64,000 nt of DNA, taken from contig JBKYIJ010000008.1 of the NCBI GenBank assembly GCA_047030855.1, positions 1,240,001 through 1,304,000 of the forward strand. The letters run 5' to 3'. The notes beneath the pieces were generated by a model. The model made no database searches, had not been told where the DNA came from, and saw only the letters and a program-made list of their open reading frames with translations. Position numbers and translations under genes: made by a program. Shown piece after piece: positions 28,535-39,300 of this stretch. Position 1 is the stretch's first letter. Each line of letters begins with the position of its first letter. The stretch is from QVMM01 sp047030855. GTDB lineage: Bacteria; Bacteroidota; Bacteroidia; Bacteroidales; Dysgonomonadaceae.

Positions 28535-28575
28535 AAAACAGCTCATAAATAAAACTTTATGAGCTGTTTTTTATT
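28535..28575 (+). terminator. Intrinsic terminator after fabI
   Basis: A 15-bp stem AAAACAGCTCATAAA / TTTATGAGCTGTTTT with a 6-nt loop, followed by TTTATTT. Confidence 0.88.
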
Positions 28576-28610
28576 TATTTCATTACTTTTGAGTTTTTAT
28601 ATTTCGGCTT

Positions 28611-29222
28611 ATGCTTATAAAGTTATATAATGAAAATACCAATCCGCGCGATATAAACCGTGTTGTGGATATTCTGCGTAACGGAGGGTTGGTAATCTAT
28701 CCGACCGATACCGTTTACGCTATAGGTTGCGACGCTTTAAATGTGAGAGCAGTCGAAAAAATATGTAAGCTTAAGGGCATTAATCCCGCAAAAAACAACT
28801 TGGCTATAATATGTTATGATCTGAGCAATATCAGTGAATACGCTAAAATAGACGACAGAACTTTTAAACTGATCAGAAATAACCTGCCGGGTGCGTTTAC
28901 TTTTATCCTTAATACGACATCTTCTCTTCCCCGAATTTATAAGGAGAAAAAAACCGTGGGCATCCGTATCCCTGATAATAATATCATTCGCGAACTTGTG
29001 CGTGAATTGGGAAACCCTGTGTTGACGACTTCTTTAAAAGAAGATAATGATGAAACGACTGAATATTTTACCGATCCTGAATTGATTTATGAAAAATACA
29101 GGAATATTGTCGATGTTGTTGTAGACGGAGGTTACGGCGGTGATGAGGGTTCTACGGTTGTTGACTGTACGGGCGACGAGCCTGTAATTGTCAGACAGGG
29201 AAAAGGCGAGCTTTATTTTTGA
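28611..29222 (+). CDS. YrdC/Sua5-family threonylcarbamoyl-AMP synthase-like protein
   Basis: A 203-residue YrdC-domain protein. The motifs YPTDTVYAIGCDA, the KGINPAKNNLA region and KTVGIRIPDN fit the L-threonylcarbamoyladenylate synthase family, which makes the precursor for tRNA t6A37. The short form is closer to YciO/YrdC than to full Sua5, so the exact member is not settled. A -7 box TACTTTTG (28584-28591) is 20 bp upstream. The thrA start is 115 bp downstream. Confidence 0.85.
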   Translation: MLIKLYNENTNPRDINRVVDILRNGGLVIYPTDTVYAIGCDALNVRAVEKICKLKGINPAKNNLAIICYDLSNISEYAKIDDRTFKLIRNNLPGAFTFILNTTSSLPRIYKEKKTVGIRIPDNNIIRELVRELGNPVLTTSLKEDNDETTEYFTDPELIYEKYRNIVDVVVDGGYGGDEGSTVVDCTGDEPVIVRQGKGELYF

Positions 29223-29337
29223 GAACTATCTTCGTAGTTTACTCTTCTTTTTGTTCGCTTTTTTTACTGAAAAACAGAGAAAAAGTATTTAATTTGTCTT
29301 AATTGTAGATTATTGTTAAATCTGGAAATATTTATCA

Positions 29338-31782
29338 ATGAAAGTTATGAAATTCGGAGGCACTTCTATCGGTGCTTCTTCAAATATACTGAATGTAAAG
29401 AATATAGTAAAAGAACAAAAAGAACCGTTAGTCGTTGTCGTTTCCGCTTTGGGCGGAATCACTGACAAACTGCTGAAAACTTCTTCTTTAGCTGCATCCG
29501 GGGATATAACCTATGAAGCCTTGTTTAATGAAATAAAAGATCATCATTACGGAGTTATTGACGGTTTGCATTTTGACGTACAGGTTAATGATGAGTTACT
29601 GAGCAAATTGAACCTGTGGTTCGAAGAACTTGAAAATATATTTAAAGGCGTATATCTGATTAATGATCTCTCTATACGTACTTCCGATAAAATCGTGAGT
29701 TATGGAGAACGGCTTTCCGCGCTTATTATGAGTTATGTCCTTGCTGATTTTCAATTCTTGGATGCAACCGAGCTGATAAAGACCGACACCGCTTTCGGAA
29801 AACATACGCCTGATATTGAACTTTCAAGCGCTTTGATTAAAAACGCGTATGCTAATTCTTCCGGCAGGGTTTTGGTTTCAGGGTTTATTTCGAGTTGCAA
29901 GACTAAGTTGGAGATAACTAATCTCGGTCGGGGAGGTTCTGATTATACTGCCGCTATTTTTGCATCGGCATTAGACGCTGACGTGCTTGAAATATGGACG
30001 GATGTCGACGGTTTCATGTCGGCTGATCCCAAGGTGATAAATAACGCCTATGTCATAGATAATCTTACTTTTACGGAAGCTACGGAACTCTGTAATTTCG
30101 GAGCTAAAGTATTATATCCGCCTACTATATTCCCCGTATATCATAAAAATATACCGATCCGAATAAAAAATACATTTAATCCTGCTGCTCCGGGGACTTT
30201 CATATCACATGACGCAGGAACCCGAAGGCCCAAATCTTTGATAAAAGGTATTTCATCTATTACCGATACATGCCTGATTACCGTGCAAGGTTTGGGTATG
30301 GTTGGGATTATCGGTGTAAACTACCGTATATTCAGAGCATTGGCAAAAAATGGCATAAGCGTGTTTCTTGTGTCTCAGGCATCTTCCGAAAATAGTACGT
30401 CTATCGGCGTGCGTTGTACCGATGCCGATCTGGCGGTGAAAGTTCTGGAAGACGAGTTTGCTTATGAGATTTCTTTGGGAAGTATAAACCGTATATTGCT
30501 CGAATCCGATCTTGCGACAGTCGCCATTGTCGGTGAAAATATGAAATATACGCCGGGAATAGCAGGGAGGCTTTTCGAAACATTAGGAAAAAGCGGAATC
30601 AGTGTCATTGCGTGTGCACAAGGCGCTTCGGAGGTAAATATTTCCTTTGTTATAAAAAATGCTTATCTGAAAAAAGCACTGAATTCGATACACGATTCGT
30701 TCTTCCTTTCCGAATATAAAGCATTAAATCTGTTTATTGTGGGAATCGGTGTTGTCGGAGGAAACCTCATTGAGCAAATCAAACGGCAGCAACCCGAATT
30801 AAAAAAAAACAGTTTGCTCTGAAACTCAATGTAGTCGGTATTGCTAACGGGCGAAAAGCTTTGTTTTGCAGGGAAGGCATAAATCTGGATAATTACCGTC
30901 AACAATTGGAAGAGAAAGGTATTGCGAGTTCACCGTCTATTTTGCAGGATAAAATATTTGAAATGAATATTTTCAATGCTGTATTTGTGGATTGTACTGC
31001 CAGCGAATCTATCGCATCTCTCTATCTTGACTTAATTAAAAAAAAATGTTTCGGTTGTTGCAGCCAACAAAGTGGCGGCATCTTCCGATTATAACACTTA
31101 TTTGCAGTTGAAGAATACTTCCCGTGAAAGAAATGTGAAATTCCTTTTCGAAACCAATGTCGGTGCAGGATTACCTATTATCAATACTATGGCGTCTCTG
31201 ATAAACTCAGGAGATAGGATTGTTAAAATAGAAGCTGTTTTATCGGGTACATTGAATTATATATTCAATACGATCAGTGAGGATATTCCTTTCAGCCAAG
31301 CTATCAGAATGGCGAAAGACGAAGGTTTTTCGGAGCCCGATCCCCGCATAGATTTGAGTGGAACCGATGTTGTCAGAAAACTTGTTATTCTTACCCGAGA
31401 AGCAGGTTATGCCGTTAATCAGGAAGACGTAAAGAAAAATCTTTTCGTACCGAAAAAATATTTTGAAAGCACTCTTGATGAATTCTGGAATACTATAAAT
31501 GAACTTGATGCTGATTTTGAACAGCAAAGAAAAAAATTGGAACAAGAGAATAAGCACCTGCGCTTTGTGGCAAAATATGAGAACGGAAAATGTGAAGTCG
31601 GATTGCAGGCGGTTCCTACAAGCCATCCTTTTTACGACTTGGAAGGCAGCAATAACATTATCCAGATAACTACCGAAAGGTATAACGAATATCCGATGAT
31701 AATCAAAGGATATGGAGCCGGAGCCGGAGTAACTGCGGCAGGCGTATTTTCGGACATTATCAGTATAGCGAATATCAGATAA
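29338..31782 (+). CDS. thrA: Bifunctional aspartate kinase/homoserine dehydrogenase I, two compensating frame breaks
   Basis: ThrA: an N-terminal aspartokinase (MKVMKFGGTSIG), two ACT regulatory domains (LITVQGLGMVGIIG, VAIVGENMKYTPGIAGR) and a C-terminal homoserine dehydrogenase (FIVGIGVVGGNLIEQ, then SSDYNTYLQ and beyond). It catalyses steps one and three of threonine synthesis. The frame breaks at an A9 run (30801-30809), where ten A would restore it, and again at an A9 run (31038-31046), where eight A would. The breaks cancel, so the total of 815 codons matches the family, with roughly 80 residues between them out of frame. Between them the expected reading is QFALKLNVVGIANGRKAL and onwards. 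Confidence 0.88.
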
Positions 31783-31806
31783 ATTAATAATTTAAAATGT
31801 ATTTAT

Positions 31807-31938
31807 ATGAAACCTTACTCTAAAGACGAACTCGACAATCATTCTAATCAGTTAAATCCTAATAATGATGCTTATTGGGAATCAAGAGGAGAAGATGAAA
31901 GACCTGAAGATTGGGAAGATATGACAGATGAAGACTAA
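31807..31938 (+). CDS. Conserved 43-aa acidic micro-protein in the threonine operon
   Basis: ATG to TAA encodes 43 residues, starting MKPYSKDELDNHSNQLNPNN and ending in an acidic tail (EDERPEDWEDMTDED). I recall similar short proteins with a DELDNHxNQxNPNNDAYW core in Bacteroidales, so I treat it as a real gene, but no function is known to me. It sits 24 bp after thrA and 11 bp before the apgM-like gene on the same strand. Confidence 0.65.
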   Translation: MKPYSKDELDNHSNQLNPNNDAYWESRGEDERPEDWEDMTDED

Positions 31939-31949
31939 TCTGCATTTGT

Positions 31950-33161
31950 ATGAAATATATCATAATATTAGGCGACGGAATGGCTGACGAGCCGATAGAA
32001 GCGCTGGAAAATAAAACACCTTTGCAGGCGGCAAAGAAACCTTATATAGATATGCTTGCGGCAAAAGGCAAAAGCGGATTGCTGGATACCATTCCCGAAG
32101 GTTTTGCTCCCGGAAGTGAGATTGCTAACCTTTCGGTATTGGGTTATGATGTTCCGAAAGTTTTTGAAGGACGCGGTTCTCTCGAAGCTGCCAGTATGGG
32201 AGTGGATATCGCCTCTGGAGAGATGGCGATGCGATGCAATCTCATAGCGATTGAGAACGACAGAATCAAAAACCATTCGGCAGGACATATTTCATCGGAA
32301 GAGGCTAAAGAACTGATTTTATTTCTCGATAAAGAGCTTGGGAACGAGCGAGTCAGTTTCTATCCCGGAGTTTCCTACCGTCATTTGCTCAAAATTAAAA
32401 ATGGGAATAAAAACCTGATTTGCACGCCTCCTCATGATGTTACAGGAACTTTGTTTAGGGAAGTAATGATCGAGGCAAAAAGCACCGATGCTAAAGAGAC
32501 TGCCGACTTGTTGAATGATTTGATTATCAGATCCCAGAGTTTACTAAAGGATCACCCCGTTAATCTCAGGCGTATCGCCGAAGGAAAAGATCCTGCGAAC
32601 AGCATCTGGCCTTGGTCGCCCGGTTATCGTCCGCAAATGGAGACATTGAAACAATTATATGGTATAGAAAGCGGTTCGGTTATATCTGCCGTCGATCTTA
32701 TTATGGGGATAGGCGTGTATGCAGGATTGAAGCCGATTCATGTTGAAGGCGCGACAGGGCTTTACGATACGAATTACGAAGGAAAAGCTCAGGCTGCCAT
32801 TGACGCTTTGAAAAAAGATGACTTTGTTTATCTTCATATTGAAGCAAGTGACGAAGCTGGGCATGAGGGCGACTATGAACTGAAAACAAAAACGATAGAA
32901 TATCTCGATTCAAGAGTCGTTAAGCCGATTTATGAAGCAATAAGCGATTGGAAAGAACCCGTTACCATAGCTATATTGCCCGATCATCCGACTCCTTGCC
33001 GACTGAAAACACATACGAACAAGCCTGTTCCATTCCTGATATACCGCACTAATGGCGTATCGGACAGTGTGCAGGTGTATGACGAATTTGAATCTGCAAA
33101 AGGCGTTTACGGCTTGTTGAAAGGGAAAGAGTTTATGGAAACTTTATTTTCGGATAAATAG
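31950..33161 (+). CDS. ApgM-like cofactor-independent phosphoglycerate mutase; probable homoserine kinase analogue
   Basis: A 403-residue alkaline-phosphatase superfamily protein of the archaeal-type ApgM family. It has the N-terminal IILGDGMADEPI, then GRGSLEAASMG, and the C-terminal metal motifs HIEASDEAGHEGD and LPDHPTP. It sits between thrA and thrC, exactly where thrB is expected, and thrB is otherwise missing from this operon. Bacteroidota threonine operons are known to carry this family as a predicted functional analogue of homoserine kinase. That role fits better than glycolysis here, but it is inference from context. Confidence 0.82.
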   Translation: MKYIIILGDGMADEPIEALENKTPLQAAKKPYIDMLAAKGKSGLLDTIPEGFAPGSEIANLSVLGYDVPKVFEGRGSLEAASMGVDIASGEMAMRCNLIAIENDRIKNHSAGHISSEEAKELILFLDKELGNERVSFYPGVSYRHLLKIKNGNKNLICTPPHDVTGTLFREVMIEAKSTDAKETADLLNDLIIRSQSLLKDHPVNLRRIAEGKDPANSIWPWSPGYRPQMETLKQLYGIESGSVISAVDLIMGIGVYAGLKPIHVEGATGLYDTNYEGKAQAAIDALKKDDFVYLHIEASDEAGHEGDYELKTKTIEYLDSRVVKPIYEAISDWKEPVTIAILPDHPTPCRLKTHTNKPVPFLIYRTNGVSDSVQVYDEFESAKGVYGLLKGKEFMETLFSDK

Positions 33162-33164
33162 AAT

Positions 33165-34464
33165 ATGAAATATTACAGCACTAACAACAAAACTGAAATA
33201 GCTTCCTTACAAGAAGCCGTTGTAAAAGGACTTGCTCCGGATAAAGGACTCTATATGCCCGAAAATATCAAAAAATTACCTCTGTCTTTTTTTGATAATA
33301 TTACTGATATGAGCTTTCAGGAAATAGCCTGTAATGTTGTCGACGCCTTTTTCGGTGAAGATATTGAGCCTGAAATACTGAAAAATATTGTTTACGATAC
33401 GCTCAACTTCGATATTCCTTTGGTTTATGTAGCCGATAATATATACAGCCTTGAGCTATTTCATGGTCCGACATTGGCGTTTAAGGATGTAGGCGCTCGC
33501 TTTATGGCTCGCTTGCTCGGATATTTTATCAGGAAACAAGGACAGAAAGATGTTAAAGTTCTTGTTGCAACTTCGGGCGATACGGGAAGCGCTGTCGCAA
33601 ACGGATTTCTTGGAGTGGACGGAATACAGGTTTATGTGCTTTATCCGAAAGGGAAAGTAAGCCGTATACAGGAATGTCAGTTTACTACTCTGGGGCAAAA
33701 TATTACCGCAATAGAAATAGACGGAACTTTTGACGATTGTCAGTCATTGGTTAAAACCGCTTTTCTTGATTCGGAACTCGATCAAAAACTGAATTTGACA
33801 TCTGCCAATTCTATCAATGTTGCAAGATTTCTGCCGCAGGCTTTTTATTATTTTTACGCTTATGCCCAACTTGTTCGTTTGGGAAAAGCTGAAAATGTAG
33901 TTTTCAGTGTTCCGAGCGGTAATTTTGGCAATATTACGGCAGGACTGATTGCCAAGCGTATGGGATTGCCCGTAAAACGTTTTATTGCGGCGAATAATGC
34001 CAATAATGTATTTTTCGAATATTTGCAATCAGGAAAATACAACCCTCGTCCTTCCGTTCAGACTGTTGCCAACGCAATGGACGTAGGCGATCCGAGTAAT
34101 TTTGTGCGTGTTTTAGATTTATATAATCATTCTCTTGAAGATATAAAAAAAGATATTTTGTCATTCTGGTATTCCGATGAGGAGATTATGAGCGTCGTAA
34201 ATGATACTTATGATAATGCGGGATATTTGCTCGATCCTCACGGCGCTTGCGCTTACAAGGCATTAAGGGATAATTTGGGAACTGATGAAACGGGAATATT
34301 TTTGGAAACGGCTCATTCTGCCAAGTTTCTTGAAACAGTAGAATCCGCCGTAAAACAAAAAAATATCTATTCCCGATAAACTTAAAACTTTTATGGAGAA
34401 AGAGATAAAAAAGGTTGAAATGGACGCGGATTTCAATACCTTAAAAAGGTATTTATTAAAATAA
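33165..34464 (+). CDS. thrC: Threonine synthase, one frameshift near the C-terminus
   Basis: A PLP enzyme converting O-phosphohomoserine to threonine. The PLP-binding Lys is in HGPTLAFKDVGARF, with ATSGDTGSAVANGF and SVPSGNFGN also present. As given, the frame stops at 34379 after KQKNIYSR. An A7 run (34357-34363) one base shorter gives KQKISIPDKLKTFMEKEIKK and continues to a TAA at 34462-34464, matching the longer family C-terminus. It follows apgM by 3 bp and ends at a strong terminator. Confidence 0.9.
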
Positions 34465-34482
34465 CTGTAATTGATAGTAAAT

Positions 34483-34516
34483 AAAAAAAGCAGCAATTTT
34501 GATTGCTGCTTTTTTA
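34483..34516. terminator. Bidirectional terminator between thrC and the DUF4293 gene
   Basis: A stem AAAAAAGCAGCAA / TTGCTGCTTTTTT with a 6-nt loop lies between convergent genes. Confidence 0.88.
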
Positions 34517-34531
34517 TTATATTTTACTCTT

Positions 34532-34987
34532 TTATCTTATCCTGTCGAGCGATTTTACGAGTTTTTCGTCTGCTTTTATTTTCACTAATGCCATTGTGTT
34601 TACGATTATAGCGAGTAACGGCAGAGCCAGCCCGAATTTAACCGAATAGAAAGTCAGGTTTAAAGCCTGCATCCCGAAATGGGCATATACGGCAATTGTC
34701 ACATAAAAGAAGAGCAAAAGCAGCGTGTTTATTACACAAATTCTCATCTGCTTTTTCCGATTCTTATATAAGAAAATGTTTATTAGTGACAGAACGCTTA
34801 TAATGCCGCCTACAAAGAAAATGCCCCATGTCGGATATGCTTTCTGAGCCTCAAAGAATATTCCCAATCCTTTCAGTTCAAGAATATTCGCTGAAACATC
34901 CTTGAATGCTATTAAAGGCAGGAATACGGCAAGAGCCATGAGTAAGGCGACAAGTAAAAGATATACCGATTGTATGCGTTGTATCAT
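34532..34987 (-). CDS. DUF4293 family membrane protein
   Basis: A 151-residue protein with four predicted transmembrane helices (around residues 5-27, 48-70, 80-105 and 115-140). The N-terminus MIQRIQSVYLLLVALLMALAVFLPLI is typical of DUF4293, a Bacteroidota-specific inner-membrane family of unknown function. It follows the omega-subunit gene by 5 bp, and the order bamD-rpoZ-DUF4293 looks like one operon. Confidence 0.82.
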   Translation of the reverse strand: MIQRIQSVYLLLVALLMALAVFLPLIAFKDVSANILELKGLGIFFEAQKAYPTWGIFFVGGIISVLSLINIFLYKNRKKQMRICVINTLLLLFFYVTIAVYAHFGMQALNLTFYSVKFGLALPLLAIIVNTMALVKIKADEKLVKSLDRIR

Positions 34988-34992
34988 TTTGC

Positions 34993-35325
34993 TTAAAAGT
35001 TTTCTTTTTCTTTAGCCGGATTACGGTAATACAATTTTCCTTCTATATATTCTTGCGCAGCCAGCAATGTAGGTTTAGGAAGTTTTTCGTAATAACGTGA
35101 GATTTCGATTTGTTCCCTGTTTTCAAATACTTCTTCCAGATTGTCGCTGTATGAAGCAAATTCTTGCAGTTTTCTGTCAAGATCCTGTTTCATTTCTACT
35201 GAAATCTGGTTTGCTCTTTTCCCTATAATTCTTACGGTTTCGTATACGTTGCCCGTATCGGCAGATAACGAAACCATGTCGCGTGTCACTGTAGTTGCGG
35301 GTGCATTTGATTTTTTATAATCCAT
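34993..35325 (-). CDS. RNA polymerase omega/Rpb6-like subunit (Bacteroidota type)
   Basis: A 110-residue protein with an Rpb6/omega-like core (GNVYETVRIIGKRANQISVEMKQDLDRKL) and an extended C-terminal part (KPTLLAAQEYIEGKLYYR). It binds the beta-prime subunit and helps core assembly. It lies 15 bp after bamD, as is common in Bacteroidota, and is close to rpoC though in a separate transcription unit. Confidence 0.85.
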   Translation of the reverse strand: MDYKKSNAPATTVTRDMVSLSADTGNVYETVRIIGKRANQISVEMKQDLDRKLQEFASYSDNLEEVFENREQIEISRYYEKLPKPTLLAAQEYIEGKLYYRNPAKEKENF

Positions 35326-35340
35326 ATCAATTATGACGTT

Positions 35341-36192
35341 TTATTTATTTTCTAAATCTTTTTTTACCTCTTCGTTTGTTTTTTCGTCGACAACCTCACC
35401 CAGTTCTTCCAATGCACTTCGATAGTTTTTTTCGGCTTCTTTCAGATATTTCCCGCTGGGGAACATATTGAGATAGTTAAAGTATTCATCAATAACATCT
35501 CTGTACCTGATGGGTTTTCTTTCATCTATACTGTTGATAGCCAATTCGAAACGAGATCGTAATACCAATACTTGAAATTCTTCGGCAAACTTTGAAAAAG
35601 GATAATTCTTGAGAGCCTCACGGGAAGTGATGACACATGCCTCGTAGTTGTTACCCATATAATTACCCAGATTGAAATAGAGCCGTGCGGCGAGGAACTC
35701 TTTATATGCCAGTTTTTCCTGAAGTTCAAACATATAATCTTGTGCCTGTTTCACCTTATCGCTTTGCGGATATGCTTCAAGGAAATTCTGGAACTCCTGT
35801 ATCGCTTTATAAGTGCTTGTCTGATCCAGCCTTGCGTCAGGCGAATCTAAATACATACCGTATGCAGAGTTGAATCGTGCCAGTTCGGCATATTCTCCTC
35901 TTGGATAGGTAGTGTAGTAAGCAATATAATATTGAGTTGCCGTCGTATAATCCTTATCGAGGAAGAATGATTGCGCCAACAGGAATAAAGATTCTTCAGC
36001 GTGTGAAGTACCTTTAAGTATAGGCACAAGTTCTTCCAGCAATGTGACGGAACGACCGTATTTTTTTTCGTCAAAATATTTTTTTGCATACGTATATTTC
36101 AACTCATAGTCCGTACTTTTCAGTATTTTGTTGTATTCACCGCAGGATACGAATATGAGGGAAACAGCCAGAATATAAAAAATTTTCTTCAT
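35341..36192 (-). CDS. bamD: Outer membrane assembly lipoprotein BamD
   Basis: A 283-residue lipoprotein (signal ends LIFVSC) with five TPR-like repeats, e.g. YAKKYFDEKKYGRSVTLLEEL and ESLFLLAQSFFLDKDYTTA. This is the BamD/ComL component of the beta-barrel assembly machine. The frame extends to 36222, but MKKIFYILAVSLIFVSC starting at 36192 is the true signal. A TAAATTTG box (minus strand, 36220-36227) lies about 28 bp upstream. Confidence 0.9.
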   Translation of the reverse strand: MKKIFYILAVSLIFVSCGEYNKILKSTDYELKYTYAKKYFDEKKYGRSVTLLEELVPILKGTSHAEESLFLLAQSFFLDKDYTTATQYYIAYYTTYPRGEYAELARFNSAYGMYLDSPDARLDQTSTYKAIQEFQNFLEAYPQSDKVKQAQDYMFELQEKLAYKEFLAARLYFNLGNYMGNNYEACVITSREALKNYPFSKFAEEFQVLVLRSRFELAINSIDERKPIRYRDVIDEYFNYLNMFPSGKYLKEAEKNYRSALEELGEVVDEKTNEEVKKDLENK

Positions 36193-36288
36193 TATAGATT
36201 TATCTGGGATGATTATGCACAAATTTAATAATGACTTTCAGTTTACTTGAAAAAATCGGATGTTTTTTAGCTTATTTAATATATAGTA

Positions 36289-36322
36289 AAGAACGGAGGA
36301 GGTTTTTCACTCCCCGTTCTTC
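36289..36322 (-). terminator. Probable rpoC terminator
   Basis: An imperfect hairpin (AAGAACGG.AG and CT..CCGTTCTT around a T-rich loop) lies 16 bp after the rpoC stop on the minus strand. Confidence 0.6.
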
Positions 36323-36337
36323 TGTATATTCAGTAAG

Positions 36338-39300
36338 TTATTCGACATTATCAATATCGACAACCGTCCTTCTGTTTGCCGATGCCCTTTCGAAATCTTC
36401 TTTAGCACCTACAACCAATTTGTCAAACTCTTTTTGTCCTGTTCCTGCAGGGATCAGGCGGCCGCAAATCACGTTTTCTTTCAGACCTTCGAGACGATCG
36501 ACTTTGGCATTTATAGCCGCATCGTTCAAGACTTTTGTCGTTTCCTGGAATGATGCTGCCGACATGAAACTTGTTGTCTGAAGTGCTGCACGGGTGATAC
36601 CTTGCAGTATCTGATTACCCGTTGCAGGGATTGCATCCCTTACTTCAACGGTGCGTAAGTCACGACGTTTCAACATGGAGTTTTCATCCCTGAGTTTGCG
36701 GGCAGTGACGATCTGTCCTGCTTCAAACGTAGTGGAGTCTCCTGCTTCAATAACGACTTTTTTACCCCAGATACGATCATTCTCTTCCATCATATCGTAT
36801 TTGTCAACAACCTGCTGTTCTAAGAAACGAGTATCTCCCGGATCTACGATTTCTACTTTACGCATCATCTGGCGAACGATAACTTCAAAGTGCTTGTCGT
36901 TGATCTTCACACCTTGCAGGCGGTATACGTCCTGTACTTCGTTCACAATGTATTCTTGTACGGCAGTCGGTCCCATAATGGCAAGGATATCCGAAGGAGT
37001 GGTCGCTCCGTCCGATAATGGCATACCTGCCCTTACGAAGTCGTTTTCCTGTACAAGTATTTGTTTAGACAACGGAACAAGATATTTCTTTGTTTCTCCG
37101 AGTTTTGAAGTGACAACGATTTCACGGTTTCCTCGTTTGATCTTGCCGAAAGATATTTCTCCGTCAATTTCGGAAACTACGGCAGGGTTGGACGGGTTTC
37201 GCGCTTCGAAAAGTTCGGTTACACGAGGAAGACCCCCTGTAATATCACCTGCTTTTCCTACGGCGCGAGGTATTTTTACCAACACGTCACCTGCTTTGAT
37301 TGTATCTTCTTCGTTTTTGACGATGTGAGCACCGAGCGGCAAACTGTATGTTTTAAGAACCGTACCTTTCTCGTCGACAATCTGAGCTTCAGGAGCTTTC
37401 GTTTTGTCACGCGATTCGATAATGATCTTTTCTTTCAATCCGGTTTGCTCGTCAGATTCAACCTTATACGTTACATTTTCGATAAGGTTTTGGAAGTGAA
37501 TAGCTCCCGTAGCTTCCGATATGATTACGGCGTTGAACGGATCCCATTCGCAGATAACATCGCCTTTCTTGACTGTGTCGCCGTTCTTATAGAACAACTT
37601 CGCGCCGTAAGGTATGTTGTGCGTCAGTAATACTATTTTTGTATTAGGATCGACAACCCTTAATTCTACCAATCGGCTGACTACGATCTGTACTTTTTTC
37701 TTATTTTCATCGGTTACATTGACAACTCTTAGATCATCAATCTCGAGAATACCGTCATATTTTGTAGTAACATTGTTTTCAGTCGCGATGTTAGAAGCGA
37801 TACCACCGACGTGGAATGTACGCAGTGTCAACTGTGTTCCCGGTTCACCGATTGACTGTGCGGCGATAACGCCCACAGCTTCACCCTTCTGAACCATTGA
37901 GTTTGTAGCAAGGTTACGTCCGTAACATTTGGCGCATACTCCGCGTTTAGATTCACAAGTCAGTACCGATCTTATTTCTACGCGTTCGATAGGCGATTCC
38001 TGTATGATAGCGGCTTCGTCTTCTGTGATTTCATCTCCCGATTTTACGATTATTTCGCCGGTCAGAGGATGTTGTATGTCGTGTACCGATACGCGTCCGA
38101 GAATACGGTCGTACAAAGAAGCTACAACTTCTTCATTGTTTTTAAGTTCCGTACATACTAAACCACGAAGCGTTCCGCAGTCTTCTTCATTTATTATAAC
38201 ATCTTGCGATACGTCAACCAGACGACGAGTCAGATATCCTGCATCGGCAGTTTTCAAAGCCGTATCGGCAAGCCCTTTACGAGCACCGTGCGTAGAAATA
38301 AAGTATTCCAACACGGACAATCCTTCCTTGAAGTTCGAGAGGATAGGGTTCTCAATGATCTGAGCACCTTCCGCTCCGCTCTTTTGGGGTTTTGCCATCA
38401 ATCCACGCATACCCGACAGCTGGCGTATCTGTTCTTTCGATCCACGAGCACCCGAATCCAACATCATATATACGGAGTTGAATCCCTGATTGTCTTCCGA
38501 TAATTGTTTCATCAGAATGTTTGACAACCTTGAGTTAATGTGTGTCCAAGTATCGATAATCTGGTTATAGCGTTCGTTGTACGTAATGAATCCCATGTTA
38601 TAGTTATTCATTATCTGTTCAACTTCGTCGTAACCTTCTTTTACAAGAGTCTCTTTTTCTTGAGGGATAATAACGTCTTCCAGATTGAAAGATAGTCCTC
38701 CCTTGAATGCCATTGTATATCCAAGATTTTTGATATTGTCAAGGAAATCGGCAGTTTTAGCAACACCTGCAAGTTTTATAACGTTTCCGATAATGTCGCG
38801 AAGCGATTTTTTAGAAAGGACTTCATTAACGAATCCTACCTCGATAGGTGTAAATTCATTTACCATTACGCGTCCTACGGTTGTTTCGCGCATAATAGTC
38901 GCAATGTTTCCGTTCTCGTCCAGATCCTTAACATATACTTTAATCAAGGCATGGATATCGACTTTCTTTTCATTATAGGCAATTATAGCTTCCTCCGCTC
39001 CGTAGAAGGTAAGTCCTTCACCTTTTGCTCCGGGGCGTACTTTTGTGATATAGTATAGTCCGAGTACCATGTCCTGAGAAGGAACGGTAATAGGAGCACC
39101 GTTAGCAGGGTTCAATATATTGTGTGATGCAAGCATCAGCATCTGAGCTTCAAGTATAGCTTCGTTACCTAACGGAAGGTGAACAGCCATCTGGTCTCCG
39201 TCGAAGTCGGCATTGAACGCCGTACATGCAAGCGGGTGCAATTGGATAGCTTTTCCTTCTATCATTTTCGGTTGGAATGCCTGAATACCCAGACGGTGAA

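Noticed and set aside
34380..34464. Short separate ORF after thrC (MEKEIKKVEMDADF)
   Set aside because: It is the out-of-frame C-terminus of ThrC. One base less in the A7 run at 34357 joins it to the enzyme.
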